Source of the DNA: an uncultured Bacteroidales bacterium
Lineage (GTDB): Bacteria; Bacteroidota; Bacteroidia; Bacteroidales; UBA932
Reading direction: 5' to 3'
Length of the DNA: 13,822 nt
Assembly (NCBI GenBank): GCA_904501835.1
Contig: CAJGBW010000041.1
Location: 1 to 13,822 of the forward strand
The position numbers and the translations under genes were made by a program. The first letter of the stretch is position 1. Each line of letters opens with the position of its first letter. The notes under the pieces were generated by a model. It was not told the origin of the DNA. It saw only the letters and a list, made by a program, of their open reading frames with translations, and did no database searches. Of the stretch, positions 6,849 to 13,775 are shown piece by piece.

Positions 6849-8375
6849 TCAAAATCTTATCAAACATTGGCCTCCAATAAACTCTCTGATAATGCTCATA
6901 GGAGGGATTGTATCAATGTCTTTCGGGTCGATGGCAACCACATAAGACAAGAAGTTGAGCAATCGCTGCGCCTCGGCATAGACCGGAGAAGACGGCTCAA
7001 TCTTCTGCAACAAAGGCTCTGCATAATACTTCAACAAAGGAAGCTCATACAGCAAGGCCGAATTAAAATAGGCATCGGCGTTCTCCTGGAAAGGGAAGAT
7101 ATTGCGATTCTCCCCTCTTCGCACGCTGCCCCATCGCGACAACGTACCTTCCGGACTGACTGAACGCACGCGATTATCACGGACGATACGACGCAAAAGT
7201 CGCATATCGCTGGTGGATACATTCACGTTTTCGTCGATATTCAACGAAGTCAATGCCGATACATACACCCTGAAAATTTTGGAAGAATCTATGCCGGGAA
7301 CCATCTGGGGGTTCAAGGCGTGAATTCCCTCCATAATCAGGATATCGTTTTCTTCAAGACGCATTTTATTGCCCTCGAAGAGTGATTTGCCTGTAGCAAA
7401 ATCGTAGCGGGGAATTTCAACTTCTTCTCCGGCAAGCAGACTTTCCAATTGCTGGTTCAGCAAATCTATCTGCATGGCGCCAAGAGATTCAAAATCGTAC
7501 TCCCCATTTTCGTCCCGCGGGGTAAATTCGCGGTCCACAAAATAATTATCCAGCTCTATCACTTTGGGATTCAAGCCCAAAATGCGGCACTGTTGCGCGA
7601 TGCGAAGGGAACTGGACGTCTTTCCGCTGGAAGAAGGTCCTGCTATAAAAATTACTTTGGCAGAATCCCTATGGGCATAAATCTCATCCGCGATGGCCGC
7701 GTACATTCTTTCGTGCCGCGCCTCACAAAGATTGATAAGAATCGAAGTCTTATCCAGTTGAATGAGTCGATTGAGCGTTCCCACATCATTGACCCCCAAA
7801 GACTCACTCCAACGGGAATGTCCACGCAAGGCTTCCGCAATTTTCGTTTGAGAATAATTCGGCAAAAGACCGCCATCTCCGTAAGCTTCATAGCGCAAAC
7901 AGAAGCCGTCCGCGAAAGAATTGATATCAAAATCGCCCACCCCGCCTGTTGAAGGGAGCAATTCTATATGTTGGGTATCTCTCACACCGCACAAGGAGTA
8001 TATGCGACAGAAATCAACCGAGAGCGTGCGAATCAATTCTGCTTTGTCAGGTTGGAATTGCGACATAAAAATTTTCATCGCCTCTTCCTTTGACACCAGT
8101 TCCAGATTGATGGGGTAATCCCCCTCTTTTAATTCCTTCATCTTTTGTTTCAGGCGCAAGATGTCGGACATTTTAATCAACTTTACTTTGGGTTTCGCAC
8201 GTGCATCCAAAGTATGCTGACAGAACTCGCAATAATACCCTCGCGGCAAGTCGTACCTAACCCTCAATGTAAAATCAGGGAAAACCATTCTCGCTGCCAC
8301 TTGCAGGAGAAAAAGCAAAGTACGTCTTTTTTTGCGGTGCTCAATGACCTGTATAGAGTCTTCCATACTTACCAT
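6849..8375 (-). CDS. uridine-kinase-like nucleoside kinase with ThrRS-like N-terminal part
   Basis: This is a P-loop kinase of the uridine kinase/phosphoribulokinase class, expected to phosphorylate a nucleoside such as uridine. With the ATG at 8375 it has 508 residues. Walker A is GPSSSGKT at about 246-253. VIELDNYFVDRE (about 272-283) resembles the uridine-kinase substrate loop, and ILIMEGIHALNP (about 345-356) is typical of the class. The N-terminal part, including YYCEFC, resembles the extra domain of threonyl-tRNA synthetases. Bacteroidota relatives I recall begin with a TGS domain of about 60 residues, which is absent here. An ATG at 8366 is an equally good start, two bases after the CYTH stop. 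The longer frame to 8447 would read deep into the CYTH gene and is rejected. Confidence 0.82.
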   Translation of the reverse strand: MVSMEDSIQVIEHRKKRRTLLFLLQVAARMVFPDFTLRVRYDLPRGYYCEFCQHTLDARAKPKVKLIKMSDILRLKQKMKELKEGDYPINLELVSKEEAMKIFMSQFQPDKAELIRTLSVDFCRIYSLCGVRDTQHIELLPSTGGVGDFDINSFADGFCLRYEAYGDGGLLPNYSQTKIAEALRGHSRWSESLGVNDVGTLNRLIQLDKTSILINLCEARHERMYAAIADEIYAHRDSAKVIFIAGPSSSGKTSSSLRIAQQCRILGLNPKVIELDNYFVDREFTPRDENGEYDFESLGAMQIDLLNQQLESLLAGEEVEIPRYDFATGKSLFEGNKMRLEENDILIMEGIHALNPQMVPGIDSSKIFRVYVSALTSLNIDENVNVSTSDMRLLRRIVRDNRVRSVSPEGTLSRWGSVRRGENRNIFPFQENADAYFNSALLYELPLLKYYAEPLLQKIEPSSPVYAEAQRLLNFLSYVVAIDPKDIDTIPPMSIIREFIGGQCLIRF

Positions 8376-8836
8376 TTTCTGTAAGGGTTCGACAATAATT
8401 GCGAATTTCTGTAGCGAGGATCGGAGGAAACCTCCTCTCCCAACCATTCGGGACGCTCGAAAACTTCATTTTCAGAGGATAATTCCACCTCTGCCAAAGT
8501 CAGTCCTTCATTGTCCCCGTAAAATTCATCGACCTCGAAAATATGCCCTCCGAAAGGAACCAGATAACGCGTCTTATCAATATAGGCGCCTGCACATAAG
8601 CTCATCAAACTTTGGGCATCTTCAAGGCTGATTTCTTTTTCCCACTCGAAACGACTGATCCCCAACGAGGGGCCTTTAATCGTCAAATACGCTTTATCGT
8701 CTCGAATACGGACACGGGTTGTATTCCCGCGGGAAGCACAGATATACGCTTGCTTGATACGGGAGGAACTACTTGCGTAGGCCTTGTAGTCCCCCCGCAC
8801 AAGAAACTTTCTCTCTATTTCCTGATTATTTTTCAA
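8369..8836 (-). CDS. CYTH-domain protein (tunnel-fold triphosphate enzyme)
   Basis: CYTH proteins bind triphosphate compounds in an eight-stranded beta tunnel. Bacterial members include inorganic triphosphatases and class IV adenylate cyclases. The 155 residues begin with the hallmark ExExK motif in QEIERKFLV (about 5-13). The paired charged strands TRVRIRDDKAYLTIKG (about 40-55) and RFEWEKEI (about 62-69) follow, then FEVDEFYGDNEGLTLAEVEL (about 100-119). For a protein this small without a CHAD domain, an inorganic triphosphatase is more likely than a cyclase. The only usable start is TTG at 8836, because the frame is closed by a stop at 8843-8845 and has no ATG before the ExExK motif. It overlaps the rpiB end by 11 bp, suggesting coupled translation. 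Confidence 0.85.
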   Translation of the reverse strand: MKNNQEIERKFLVRGDYKAYASSSSRIKQAYICASRGNTTRVRIRDDKAYLTIKGPSLGISRFEWEKEISLEDAQSLMSLCAGAYIDKTRYLVPFGGHIFEVDEFYGDNEGLTLAEVELSSENEVFERPEWLGEEVSSDPRYRNSQLLSNPYRKW

Positions 8837-9254
8837 TCTTGTTTACGCGATTTTGATGGCGTCCGCCCTCGTAAGGCTCTGACAACCATTTCTCAACAAT
8901 TTTCTCCGCCTCTTCATAAGGGATGAAACGGGCAGGAAGCACCAGTACATTCGCATTGTTATGCGCCTTTACCAGACGTCCTATCTCTTCACTCCAAGCA
9001 AGTCCGGCTCGAATACCGGAATGATGATTCAGCGTCATGGCCATACCGTTACCGGTTCCACAAAGCGCTATACCCAAATCCACCTCACCGGCAACCACCG
9101 CTTCCGCCAGGGGATGAGCAACATCCGGATAATCCATGCTATCCGTCGTATCGGTGCCGAAATTCACTACTTCATAGCCTTTGGCAACCAGGTAGGCCAC
9201 AATATTTTGCTTAAATTCAACCCCGGCGTGGTCGTTGCAAATCGCTATCTTCAT
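8826..9254 (-). CDS. rpiB: ribose-5-phosphate isomerase B
   Basis: This enzyme interconverts ribose 5-phosphate and ribulose 5-phosphate in the non-oxidative pentose phosphate pathway. The 142 residues match the RpiB/LacAB fold: NDHAG at 7-11, DYPD at 41-44, the catalytic Cys65 in CGTGNGM, HNNANVL at 98-104 and the closing GGRHQNRV at about 130-137. Length is normal. The ATG at 9254 is chosen because it gives the standard MKIAI start and has GAAGGT just upstream; the frame extends to 9308 but would overlap the ROK gene. It begins 10 bp after the ROK kinase stop, placing pentose isomerisation directly with sugar uptake and phosphorylation. Confidence 0.94.
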   Translation of the reverse strand: MKIAICNDHAGVEFKQNIVAYLVAKGYEVVNFGTDTTDSMDYPDVAHPLAEAVVAGEVDLGIALCGTGNGMAMTLNHHSGIRAGLAWSEEIGRLVKAHNNANVLVLPARFIPYEEAEKIVEKWLSEPYEGGRHQNRVNKIEK

Positions 9255-9264
9255 ACCTTCAAGA

Positions 9265-10224
9265 TTAAAAATCCCAAGCAAGAGCTGACGCACCCAAAAT
9301 AGCCGCATCAGATTCTTTCAAGGAAGAATAAACCAATTTAACTTTGTTTTTCCACATGTGAACGACATTTTCGTTCATGGCTTTCAGGATAGGCTCTGTC
9401 AAGAATTCTTTGGAACGAGCCAAGCCTCCGAAGAGAACAATGGCCTCAGGTGCGCTAAAAGCAATAAAATTAGCAAGACTCTGACCGAGGATGGTACCTG
9501 TATAGTCAAAAATCTCCAACGCCAATTTATCGCCCAACTTGGCAGCATCATACACGTCCTTGGAGGTGATATTTTCTACATTACGCAACAAAGAAGGCTC
9601 GCTGCGCGTCTCCAACCATTCTTTGGCAGTACGAGCCACACCCATGGCTGAGCAGTAGGTTTCCAAACAACCTTTCTGTCCACAAGCACAAGCACGGCCA
9701 CCACGAACGGCACAAGTATGTCCAAGTTCACCGGCAAAACCGTCGTGACCATAGACCAATTTGCCATCGATAATAATTCCGCTACCAACACCGGTACCCA
9801 AAGTAATCATAATGAAGTTCTTCATTCCTTTGGCTGCACCATAAATCATCTCGCCAACAGCAGCCGCATTGGCATCATTGGTAAGCGCAACAGGAATGCC
9901 ATCCAAAAATTCTGAAAGTACTTTGGAAAACTCCACCGTCTTACCGGAAGCCCAAGCCAAATTCACAGCATTCTGAATCGTACCGTTGTAATAATTACCA
10001 TTGGGAGCACCGACTCCGACACCGCGAATCTGACCATCCTTACCAGACTCGGCCACCACTTTTTTAATAGCCTCAGCCAAGGTCTTCAGATAAAGGATAT
10101 CGTCAGAACCAAAAATATCAGAACGAATGACAGTCTGGGTCAAAACCTGTCCCTCTGCATCCACTACGCCGATTTTGGTGGTCTGTCCACCCACATCGAC
10201 ACCTACTACATAGTTCTTTTCCAT
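9265..10224 (-). CDS. ROK-family sugar kinase, probable glucokinase
   Basis: ROK kinases phosphorylate hexoses such as glucose with ATP in the cytosol. The 319 residues show the ATP phosphate-binding motif DVGGQTTK at 10-17, the catalytic Asp117 in TNDANA, the second phosphate loop LGTGVGSG at 142-149, and GELGHT at 165-170. The ROK zinc site is His169 with Cys179, Cys181 and Cys186 in CACGQKGC. No N-terminal helix-turn-helix is present, so it is an enzyme rather than a ROK repressor. The start is well placed: AAGGAG lies directly before the ATG, one of few clear ribosome sites here. It is 4 bp downstream of the sugar transporter, which makes glucokinase the likeliest role; N-acetylglucosamine or mannose kinase are alternatives. 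Confidence 0.9.
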   Translation of the reverse strand: MEKNYVVGVDVGGQTTKIGVVDAEGQVLTQTVIRSDIFGSDDILYLKTLAEAIKKVVAESGKDGQIRGVGVGAPNGNYYNGTIQNAVNLAWASGKTVEFSKVLSEFLDGIPVALTNDANAAAVGEMIYGAAKGMKNFIMITLGTGVGSGIIIDGKLVYGHDGFAGELGHTCAVRGGRACACGQKGCLETYCSAMGVARTAKEWLETRSEPSLLRNVENITSKDVYDAAKLGDKLALEIFDYTGTILGQSLANFIAFSAPEAIVLFGGLARSKEFLTEPILKAMNENVVHMWKNKVKLVYSSLKESDAAILGASALAWDF

Positions 10225-10228
10225 CTCC

Positions 10229-11482
10229 TTACGCTTCTTTTACTTTTGAACCAGCAAGGGCAAACCACAAAATATAAAGCAAGGCTGCAATCAATACCCA
10301 GTAGCTATTGATATATCCAGCGAAGTCAGCTACGGCACCCTGAACAAGGGGAACGATACCGCCACCACATACCATTACCATGAAAAGACCGGATGCAATG
10401 GAAGTATATTTACCCAATCCCTCAACGGCCAAGTTAAAGATAGCACCCCACATAACGGAAGTACAAAGACCGCAAAGAACAAAGAACAACATAGCCACGG
10501 GAACATTGGCACCCAAAAGAGACATAGTCATTGAGCTGGGCAAGAACATACCGGCCAAAATAAACAAAATAGCAACACTGCTTACCACAGTCATCATTGT
10601 ACGGCTGGAAACCTTCGCTCCGATGGCACCACCGATCAAACGGCCGCAAAGCATCAAGAACCAATAAGCACCTACGATGGTACCGGCAACACCCGTTGCC
10701 ATACCCAAACCGTCCGCAGAGGTCATATAAAGGTTGGCTACGTTAGGAATACCCACCTCAATACCTACATACAAGAAAATGGCGATAATACCGAATACAA
10801 GGTTCTTGTGAGAGATAGCACCTTTGATGCTTGCGATGGTATTCTCCTCCTCTACGCTCTCGCTCTGGGCAGCTGCCTCCAACTCGGGCTCAGGAATCTG
10901 TGAGAAGAAAATGATAACGAAAGCAAGTGCGAAGATGGCCATTGCAATGAAGAGAGCAGGGTTTACGTCAGCCACCTTGGTCTGTTCAGTCACCTCACCG
11001 ATCAAATAACCGGCCAACACAGGAGCGATGGTGGCAGCAATAGAGTTGCAAGAACCACCCAACTGAATCAACTGATTACCTTTGTTTCCACCACCACCGA
11101 GGGTGTTCAACATAGGGTTCACAACGGTATTCAACATACACATAGAGAAACCGGAAACAAAAGCACCCAACAAATAAACAGGGAAACTTCCCAAAACACC
11201 GGACAAATAAGAGATACCTACACCTACAAAACCGATGGTTACAGCCGCCAAAGCGGTAAATTTGTATCCCTTTCTTTTAAGAAGGAAACCAGCAGGCAAA
11301 CCCAAGAAAGCGTAAGCGATGAAGTTAGCCGCATTACCCAACTGGGACATCAAGTTATTAGCACCGAACTGTGCTTTGGCAATAAGACCCATAGGGTTCT
11401 GAAGACCTGTTACGAAAGCAATCATCGCAAACAGGAAAAACATAATCGCAATGGCGAAAACGTTGCTTTTTTTGTTACTCAT
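10229..11482 (-). CDS. FucP/GluP-family sugar:proton symporter (MFS)
   Basis: This 417-residue inner-membrane transporter of the major facilitator superfamily probably imports glucose or galactose. About twelve hydrophobic segments are visible, split by a charged cytoplasmic loop (about 196-225) rich in Glu. Family features are GLQNPMGLIAKAQFG near the first membrane segment, the GFLLKRKGYK loop (about 65-74) between segments 2 and 3, and NTVVNPMLNTLG (about 118-129) with GNQLIQLGGSCNSIAA after it. These match the FucP subgroup. The gene opens the nine-gene series and is followed at 4 bp by the ROK kinase, the usual Bacteroidota pairing of uptake and phosphorylation. A consensus promoter lies 29-60 bp upstream of the ATG. 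The exact sugar is inferred, not shown. Confidence 0.88.
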   Translation of the reverse strand: MSNKKSNVFAIAIMFFLFAMIAFVTGLQNPMGLIAKAQFGANNLMSQLGNAANFIAYAFLGLPAGFLLKRKGYKFTALAAVTIGFVGVGISYLSGVLGSFPVYLLGAFVSGFSMCMLNTVVNPMLNTLGGGGNKGNQLIQLGGSCNSIAATIAPVLAGYLIGEVTEQTKVADVNPALFIAMAIFALAFVIIFFSQIPEPELEAAAQSESVEEENTIASIKGAISHKNLVFGIIAIFLYVGIEVGIPNVANLYMTSADGLGMATGVAGTIVGAYWFLMLCGRLIGGAIGAKVSSRTMMTVVSSVAILFILAGMFLPSSMTMSLLGANVPVAMLFFVLCGLCTSVMWGAIFNLAVEGLGKYTSIASGLFMVMVCGGGIVPLVQGAVADFAGYINSYWVLIAALLYILWFALAGSKVKEA

Positions 11483-11510
11483 TTTTAATAGTTTTTAAAG
11501 TTTGAATTGT

Positions 11511-11542
11511 CAAATTTATCATGAGACCTCAAACGGTCCAAA
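11511..11542 (-). promoter_or_regulatory. consensus promoter of the nine-gene operon
   Basis: On the minus strand TTTG (11539-11542) is followed after 20 bp by TAAATTTG (11511-11518), matching TTTG-N19-21-TAnnTTTG. The start would be near 11504-11508, leaving a leader of about 22-26 nt before the transporter ATG. The gene starts from 11482 down to 3603 show no other good box, so this may drive the whole series. Confidence 0.65.
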
Positions 11543-11601
11543 ATCCCACGAAGATACGGTTATTTCAATAAAAAAACAATATCGCGGCGGAAAAACGGAC
11601 C
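11531..11601. repeat. pair of AAACGG(T/A)CC motifs, possible operator sites
   Basis: AAACGGTCC at 11531-11539 and AAACGGACC at 11593-11601 differ at one base and are 62 bp apart. The first touches the -33 element of the main operon promoter. The second lies at the predicted start point of the upstream TATCTTTG box. The core CGGnCC is nearly symmetric. Binding by a regulator is inference. Confidence 0.3.
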
Positions 11602-11605
11602 GATG

Positions 11606-11613
11606 CAAAGATA
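11606..11613 (-). promoter_or_regulatory. second, upstream -7 box for the sugar operon
   Basis: TATCTTTG on the minus strand is a perfect TAnnTTTG match, but no TTTG is found 19-21 bp upstream. Use of it would give a leader of roughly 120 nt. It could be a secondary or regulated promoter. Confidence 0.35.
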
Positions 11614-11644
11614 AAGGTCACTCCACCAGAAATTCTAAAAAGTC

Positions 11645-11677
11645 AAAAAAAGTTTTTGCGTTTTTATACTTTTTTAC
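11645..11677 (-). terminator. weak AT-rich hairpin after the murI unit
   Basis: AAAAAAGT at 11646-11653 pairs with ACTTTTTT at 11668-11675, an 8-bp stem with a 14-nt loop, 17 bp beyond the stop of the DUF4359-like gene. Read on the minus strand the stem ends in a T-run. The stem is almost all A-T, so it is only a possible intrinsic terminator. Confidence 0.3.
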
Positions 11678-11693
11678 GAATTGCAAATCCTAT

Positions 11694-12017
11694 CTATTTC
11701 AAAGCCTCTAGCAACTCGGCTTTTTTGAGCACAAACACACGGCCCAACACACCGATAGAAACCTTTTCTTCTTCATCAATCACGCCGAAATTCACAACAC
11801 CATAATCCTCGATAGTCAAACGACTATCCAAAGAAAGTTCGTAAAAGGCTCCTCCGATTGCACTGCCAAACTGCACCCACTCGTTATCCTCGGGAGCCAC
11901 CTCGCGTATTCTCTCTACAATAGCCTCCTTATGGTCAGATTTTTTGGGTGATACTAAAAAACTCGCAAAACACAATGCGACAAGCGCAAAGAAAATAAAA
12001 CGAAAAAATGTTTTCAT
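11694..12017 (-). CDS. DUF4359-like membrane-anchored protein
   Basis: This is a 107-residue protein of unknown function. Residues about 4-22 form a single hydrophobic helix, after two basic residues (Lys2 and Arg6), either a membrane anchor or an uncleaved signal. A charged helix (DHKEAIVERIREVA, about 28-41) follows. The rest is a small beta-rich domain with YGVVNFGVI and KVSIGVLGRVF (about 73-97), the pattern I associate with DUF4359. No cysteine lipobox is clear. It starts 4 bp after the murI stop, so the two are co-transcribed. That places it with cell-wall synthesis, but genomic proximity is the only link. Confidence 0.6.
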   Translation of the reverse strand: MKTFFRFIFFALVALCFASFLVSPKKSDHKEAIVERIREVAPEDNEWVQFGSAIGGAFYELSLDSRLTIEDYGVVNFGVIDEEEKVSIGVLGRVFVLKKAELLEALK

Positions 12018-12021
12018 AGGG

Positions 12022-12804
12022 TTATTGATTTAACACATATAATTCATACAATCTACGGAGATTTTCATCCGAACCGCTAGCCTGAAACTGTACCTGATAA
12101 TCGCCGGATTTTTGCTCCCATTGAGGGTTGTAATCCTCCTGCTTCTGACGCAGGGACAAGAAACGACGGGCCACTGCGGACGCCGGATCAATAATGGAAA
12201 ATTCGGTAGTCGGAGATAAAGAAGAAGCCACTTTTTGAATCACATCTGACAGGAAAGGATAATGAGTACAACCCATCACCAGCGCATCTGCACCGGCCTC
12301 CACCAACGGCGCAACACTTTCCGCCACCACTTTTTCCACCTCCGGTCCTGACAGGCGTCCTTGCTCAACCAATTCCACAAAACCACGTCCCACATGCTCC
12401 ACAATAGCAACACCTTCGGCATAACGATCACGCGTCGTGTGGTATTTTTCCCCTTTAAGTGTACCGGCCGTCGCTAAAACCCCTACCACTCCACTGCGCG
12501 TCTTCAACACCGCAGGTTTGATGGCAGGTTCCATCCCCACAAAAGGAACATCAAATTCTTGACGAAGTTGAGAAATAGCGGCAGAGGTCGCAGTATTACA
12601 TGCCACTACGATGATTTTACAACCTTGTTCGATCAAATCAGACACGATGGCACGACTCCGCTGGAGGACAAAATCCCCCGTCTTATCCCCATAAGGACTA
12701 TGCGCATTATCAGAGAAATAGAGATACGACTCCCCGGGAAGAAGCTTGAGCAATTCCCGCAGAACGGATAGCCCACCCACACCTGAATCGAAAATTCCTG
12801 TCAT
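12022..12804 (-). CDS. murI: glutamate racemase
   Basis: MurI converts L-glutamate to D-glutamate for peptidoglycan precursor synthesis, without a cofactor. The 260 residues contain both catalytic cysteines: Cys69 in ACNTATSAA and Cys179 in GCTHYPF. The substrate-site motifs FDSGVGG (5-11), SDNAHSPYG (31-39) and VGVLATAGT (107-115) are also present. Length is normal. The ATG at 12804 gives MTGIFDSGVGG, the usual short N-terminus, so no earlier start is needed. A TATATTTG box (12811-12818) ends only 6 bp before the ATG, predicting an mRNA with almost no leader. It is the first gene of a two-gene unit and is divergent from tatAC. Confidence 0.95.
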   Translation of the reverse strand: MTGIFDSGVGGLSVLRELLKLLPGESYLYFSDNAHSPYGDKTGDFVLQRSRAIVSDLIEQGCKIIVVACNTATSAAISQLRQEFDVPFVGMEPAIKPAVLKTRSGVVGVLATAGTLKGEKYHTTRDRYAEGVAIVEHVGRGFVELVEQGRLSGPEVEKVVAESVAPLVEAGADALVMGCTHYPFLSDVIQKVASSLSPTTEFSIIDPASAVARRFLSLRQKQEDYNPQWEQKSGDYQVQFQASGSDENLRRLYELYVLNQ

Positions 12805-12810
12805 AACTCA

Positions 12811-12818
12811 CAAATATA
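12811..12818 (-). promoter_or_regulatory. -7 box for murI
   Basis: TATATTTG on the minus strand fits TAnnTTTG and lies 6 bp from the murI ATG, so transcription would begin at or within a few bases of the start codon. The nearest TTTG upstream is 25 bp away, longer than the usual 19-21 bp. Confidence 0.45.
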
Positions 12819-12830
12819 GGAAAATTTAAC

Positions 12831-12838
12831 TACATTTG
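12831..12838 (+). promoter_or_regulatory. -7 box for tatAC
   Basis: TACATTTG on the plus strand fits TAnnTTTG. The predicted start is near 12841-12845, giving a leader of about 15-19 nt before the tatA ATG at 12860. No clear -33 element is seen. It is back-to-back with the murI box, 12 bp apart. Confidence 0.5.
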
Positions 12839-12859
12839 CGAAACAAACATTTCAATATT

Positions 12860-13087
12860 ATGAGAAATCTTTTGTTCATGAACATCGGAATCGGCGAAAT
12901 CGTCATCATTGCTTTGGTTATCTTACTCCTTTTCGGCGGAAAGAAAATTCCCGAACTCATGAAAGGACTCGGTAAAGGCGTAAAAAGTTTCAAAGACGGC
13001 CTCAACGAGAAAGACGAAAACAAGAACACAAGCGACAGTAAAACTTGCGAGAAGGCAAGCGACAGCGAGACGAGCGAGAAAGAATGA
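12860..13087 (+). CDS. tatA: Sec-independent translocase subunit TatA/E
   Basis: TatA multimers form the translocation element of the twin-arginine pathway, which exports folded proteins across the inner membrane. The 75 residues show a polar Glu13 before a single membrane helix (about 14-25), the hinge FGGKKIPEL (25-33) and an amphipathic helix with GLGKGVKSFKDGL (36-48). A highly charged tail follows. The ATG at 12860 is chosen because a TTG at 12836 overlaps the promoter box; an ATG at 12878 would also keep the core. The tail carries a 9-residue tandem duplication. The stop codon overlaps the tatC start in ATGA. No tatB is present, so TatA may serve both roles, as in other minimal systems. 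Confidence 0.92.
   Translation: MRNLLFMNIGIGEIVIIALVILLLFGGKKIPELMKGLGKGVKSFKDGLNEKDENKNTSDSKTCEKASDSETSEKE
13031..13084 (+). repeat. 27-bp imperfect tandem duplication in the tatA tail
   Basis: Two adjacent 27-bp units (13031-13057 and 13058-13084) encode SDSKTCEKA and SDSETSEKE. They are in frame, similar at both DNA and protein level, and end at the tatA stop/tatC start overlap. This looks like a small in-frame duplication in a disordered tail. Confidence 0.55.
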
Positions 13088-13773
13088 CCTTTTGGGAACA
13101 TTTAGAAGAAGCGCGGTGGAGCATCTTTCGTATGCTGGCCGCCTTTTTGTTTTGCCTGATTCCCGCCTTCATTTTTCTACCCTGGATTTTTGAAAATCTC
13201 ATTCTGGCAGCCGCCCAGGAGGAATCTCTGCAACTGATTAACATTCAGATAGCCTCCCAATTCACCACCCATATCCGCCTGGCCGTTTACCTCGCATTAC
13301 TGGCGGCAGCACCCTACATACTGTATGAAATCTGGCGCTTTGTACGCCCCGCCCTCTATCCCAACGAAAAAAAGACGACCTGCTTTGCCTTTTTATCCGG
13401 CGGCATTTTGTTTTACATCGGTTGCGCCATCGGCATAGGGATTATTTTCCCCCTCACCTTTCATTTTCTTGCCAACTATGAGCTTTCCTCGTTGATCGAG
13501 AACCAAATCAACCTCAACTCCTACATCCAATTATTCAACGCCGTTGTCTTCTGCTTCGGCATCTGCTTCGAACTACCCGTACTCATCTGGATTTTGGGGC
13601 GCATGGGGCTTGTAAACAAAAACGGCCTGAAAAAATACCGCCGCCACGCCATTGCCGCCATGCTGATTCTCTCGGCCATCATAACGCCGAGCGGGGATCC
13701 CATCACCCTATTGGTGGTGTTCACCCCGCTCTATCTGCTATACGAATTATCGATTCTTTTTGTCCGGAAGTAG
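13084..13773 (+). CDS. tatC: Sec-independent translocase subunit TatC
   Basis: TatC is the inner-membrane receptor that recognises twin-arginine signal peptides and recruits TatA. The 229 residues show six hydrophobic segments (about 16-36, 64-84, 100-122, 148-170, 187-203 and 206-225). Hallmarks are the N-terminal FWEHLEEAR (3-11), FVRPALYPNEKK (86-97), FYIGCAIG (110-117), FGICFELPV (158-166) and TPSGDP (201-206). The N-terminal motif is divergent: it keeps the Glu and Arg but lacks the second Arg of the usual HLxELRxR. The start is the ATG inside the tatA ATGA overlap; a longer frame to 13045 would run inside tatA. Both genes are surely one translationally coupled operon. The C-terminus stops right after the last helix, making it a short TatC. 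Confidence 0.95.
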   Translation: MTFWEHLEEARWSIFRMLAAFLFCLIPAFIFLPWIFENLILAAAQEESLQLINIQIASQFTTHIRLAVYLALLAAAPYILYEIWRFVRPALYPNEKKTTCFAFLSGGILFYIGCAIGIGIIFPLTFHFLANYELSSLIENQINLNSYIQLFNAVVFCFGICFELPVLIWILGRMGLVNKNGLKKYRRHAIAAMLILSAIITPSGDPITLLVVFTPLYLLYELSILFVRK

Positions 13774-13775
13774 GA

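Noticed and set aside
8376..8447. N-terminal extension of the kinase to 8447
   Set aside because: It would read 79 bp into the CYTH gene in another frame and adds no TGS-like sequence. Starts at 8375 or 8366 fit the gene spacing.
9255..9308. N-terminal extension of rpiB to 9308
   Set aside because: It overlaps the ROK kinase end and precedes the conserved MKIAI start, which has its own GAAGGT upstream.
11502..11711. Plus-strand 69-codon open frame in the intergenic region
   Set aside because: Lys/Ser-rich sequence over promoter elements and poly-A tracts, with no family resemblance.
13045..13083. Longer tatC start inside tatA
   Set aside because: The added residues are the charged tatA tail read in another frame. 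The ATGA overlap start gives the standard TatC N-terminus.
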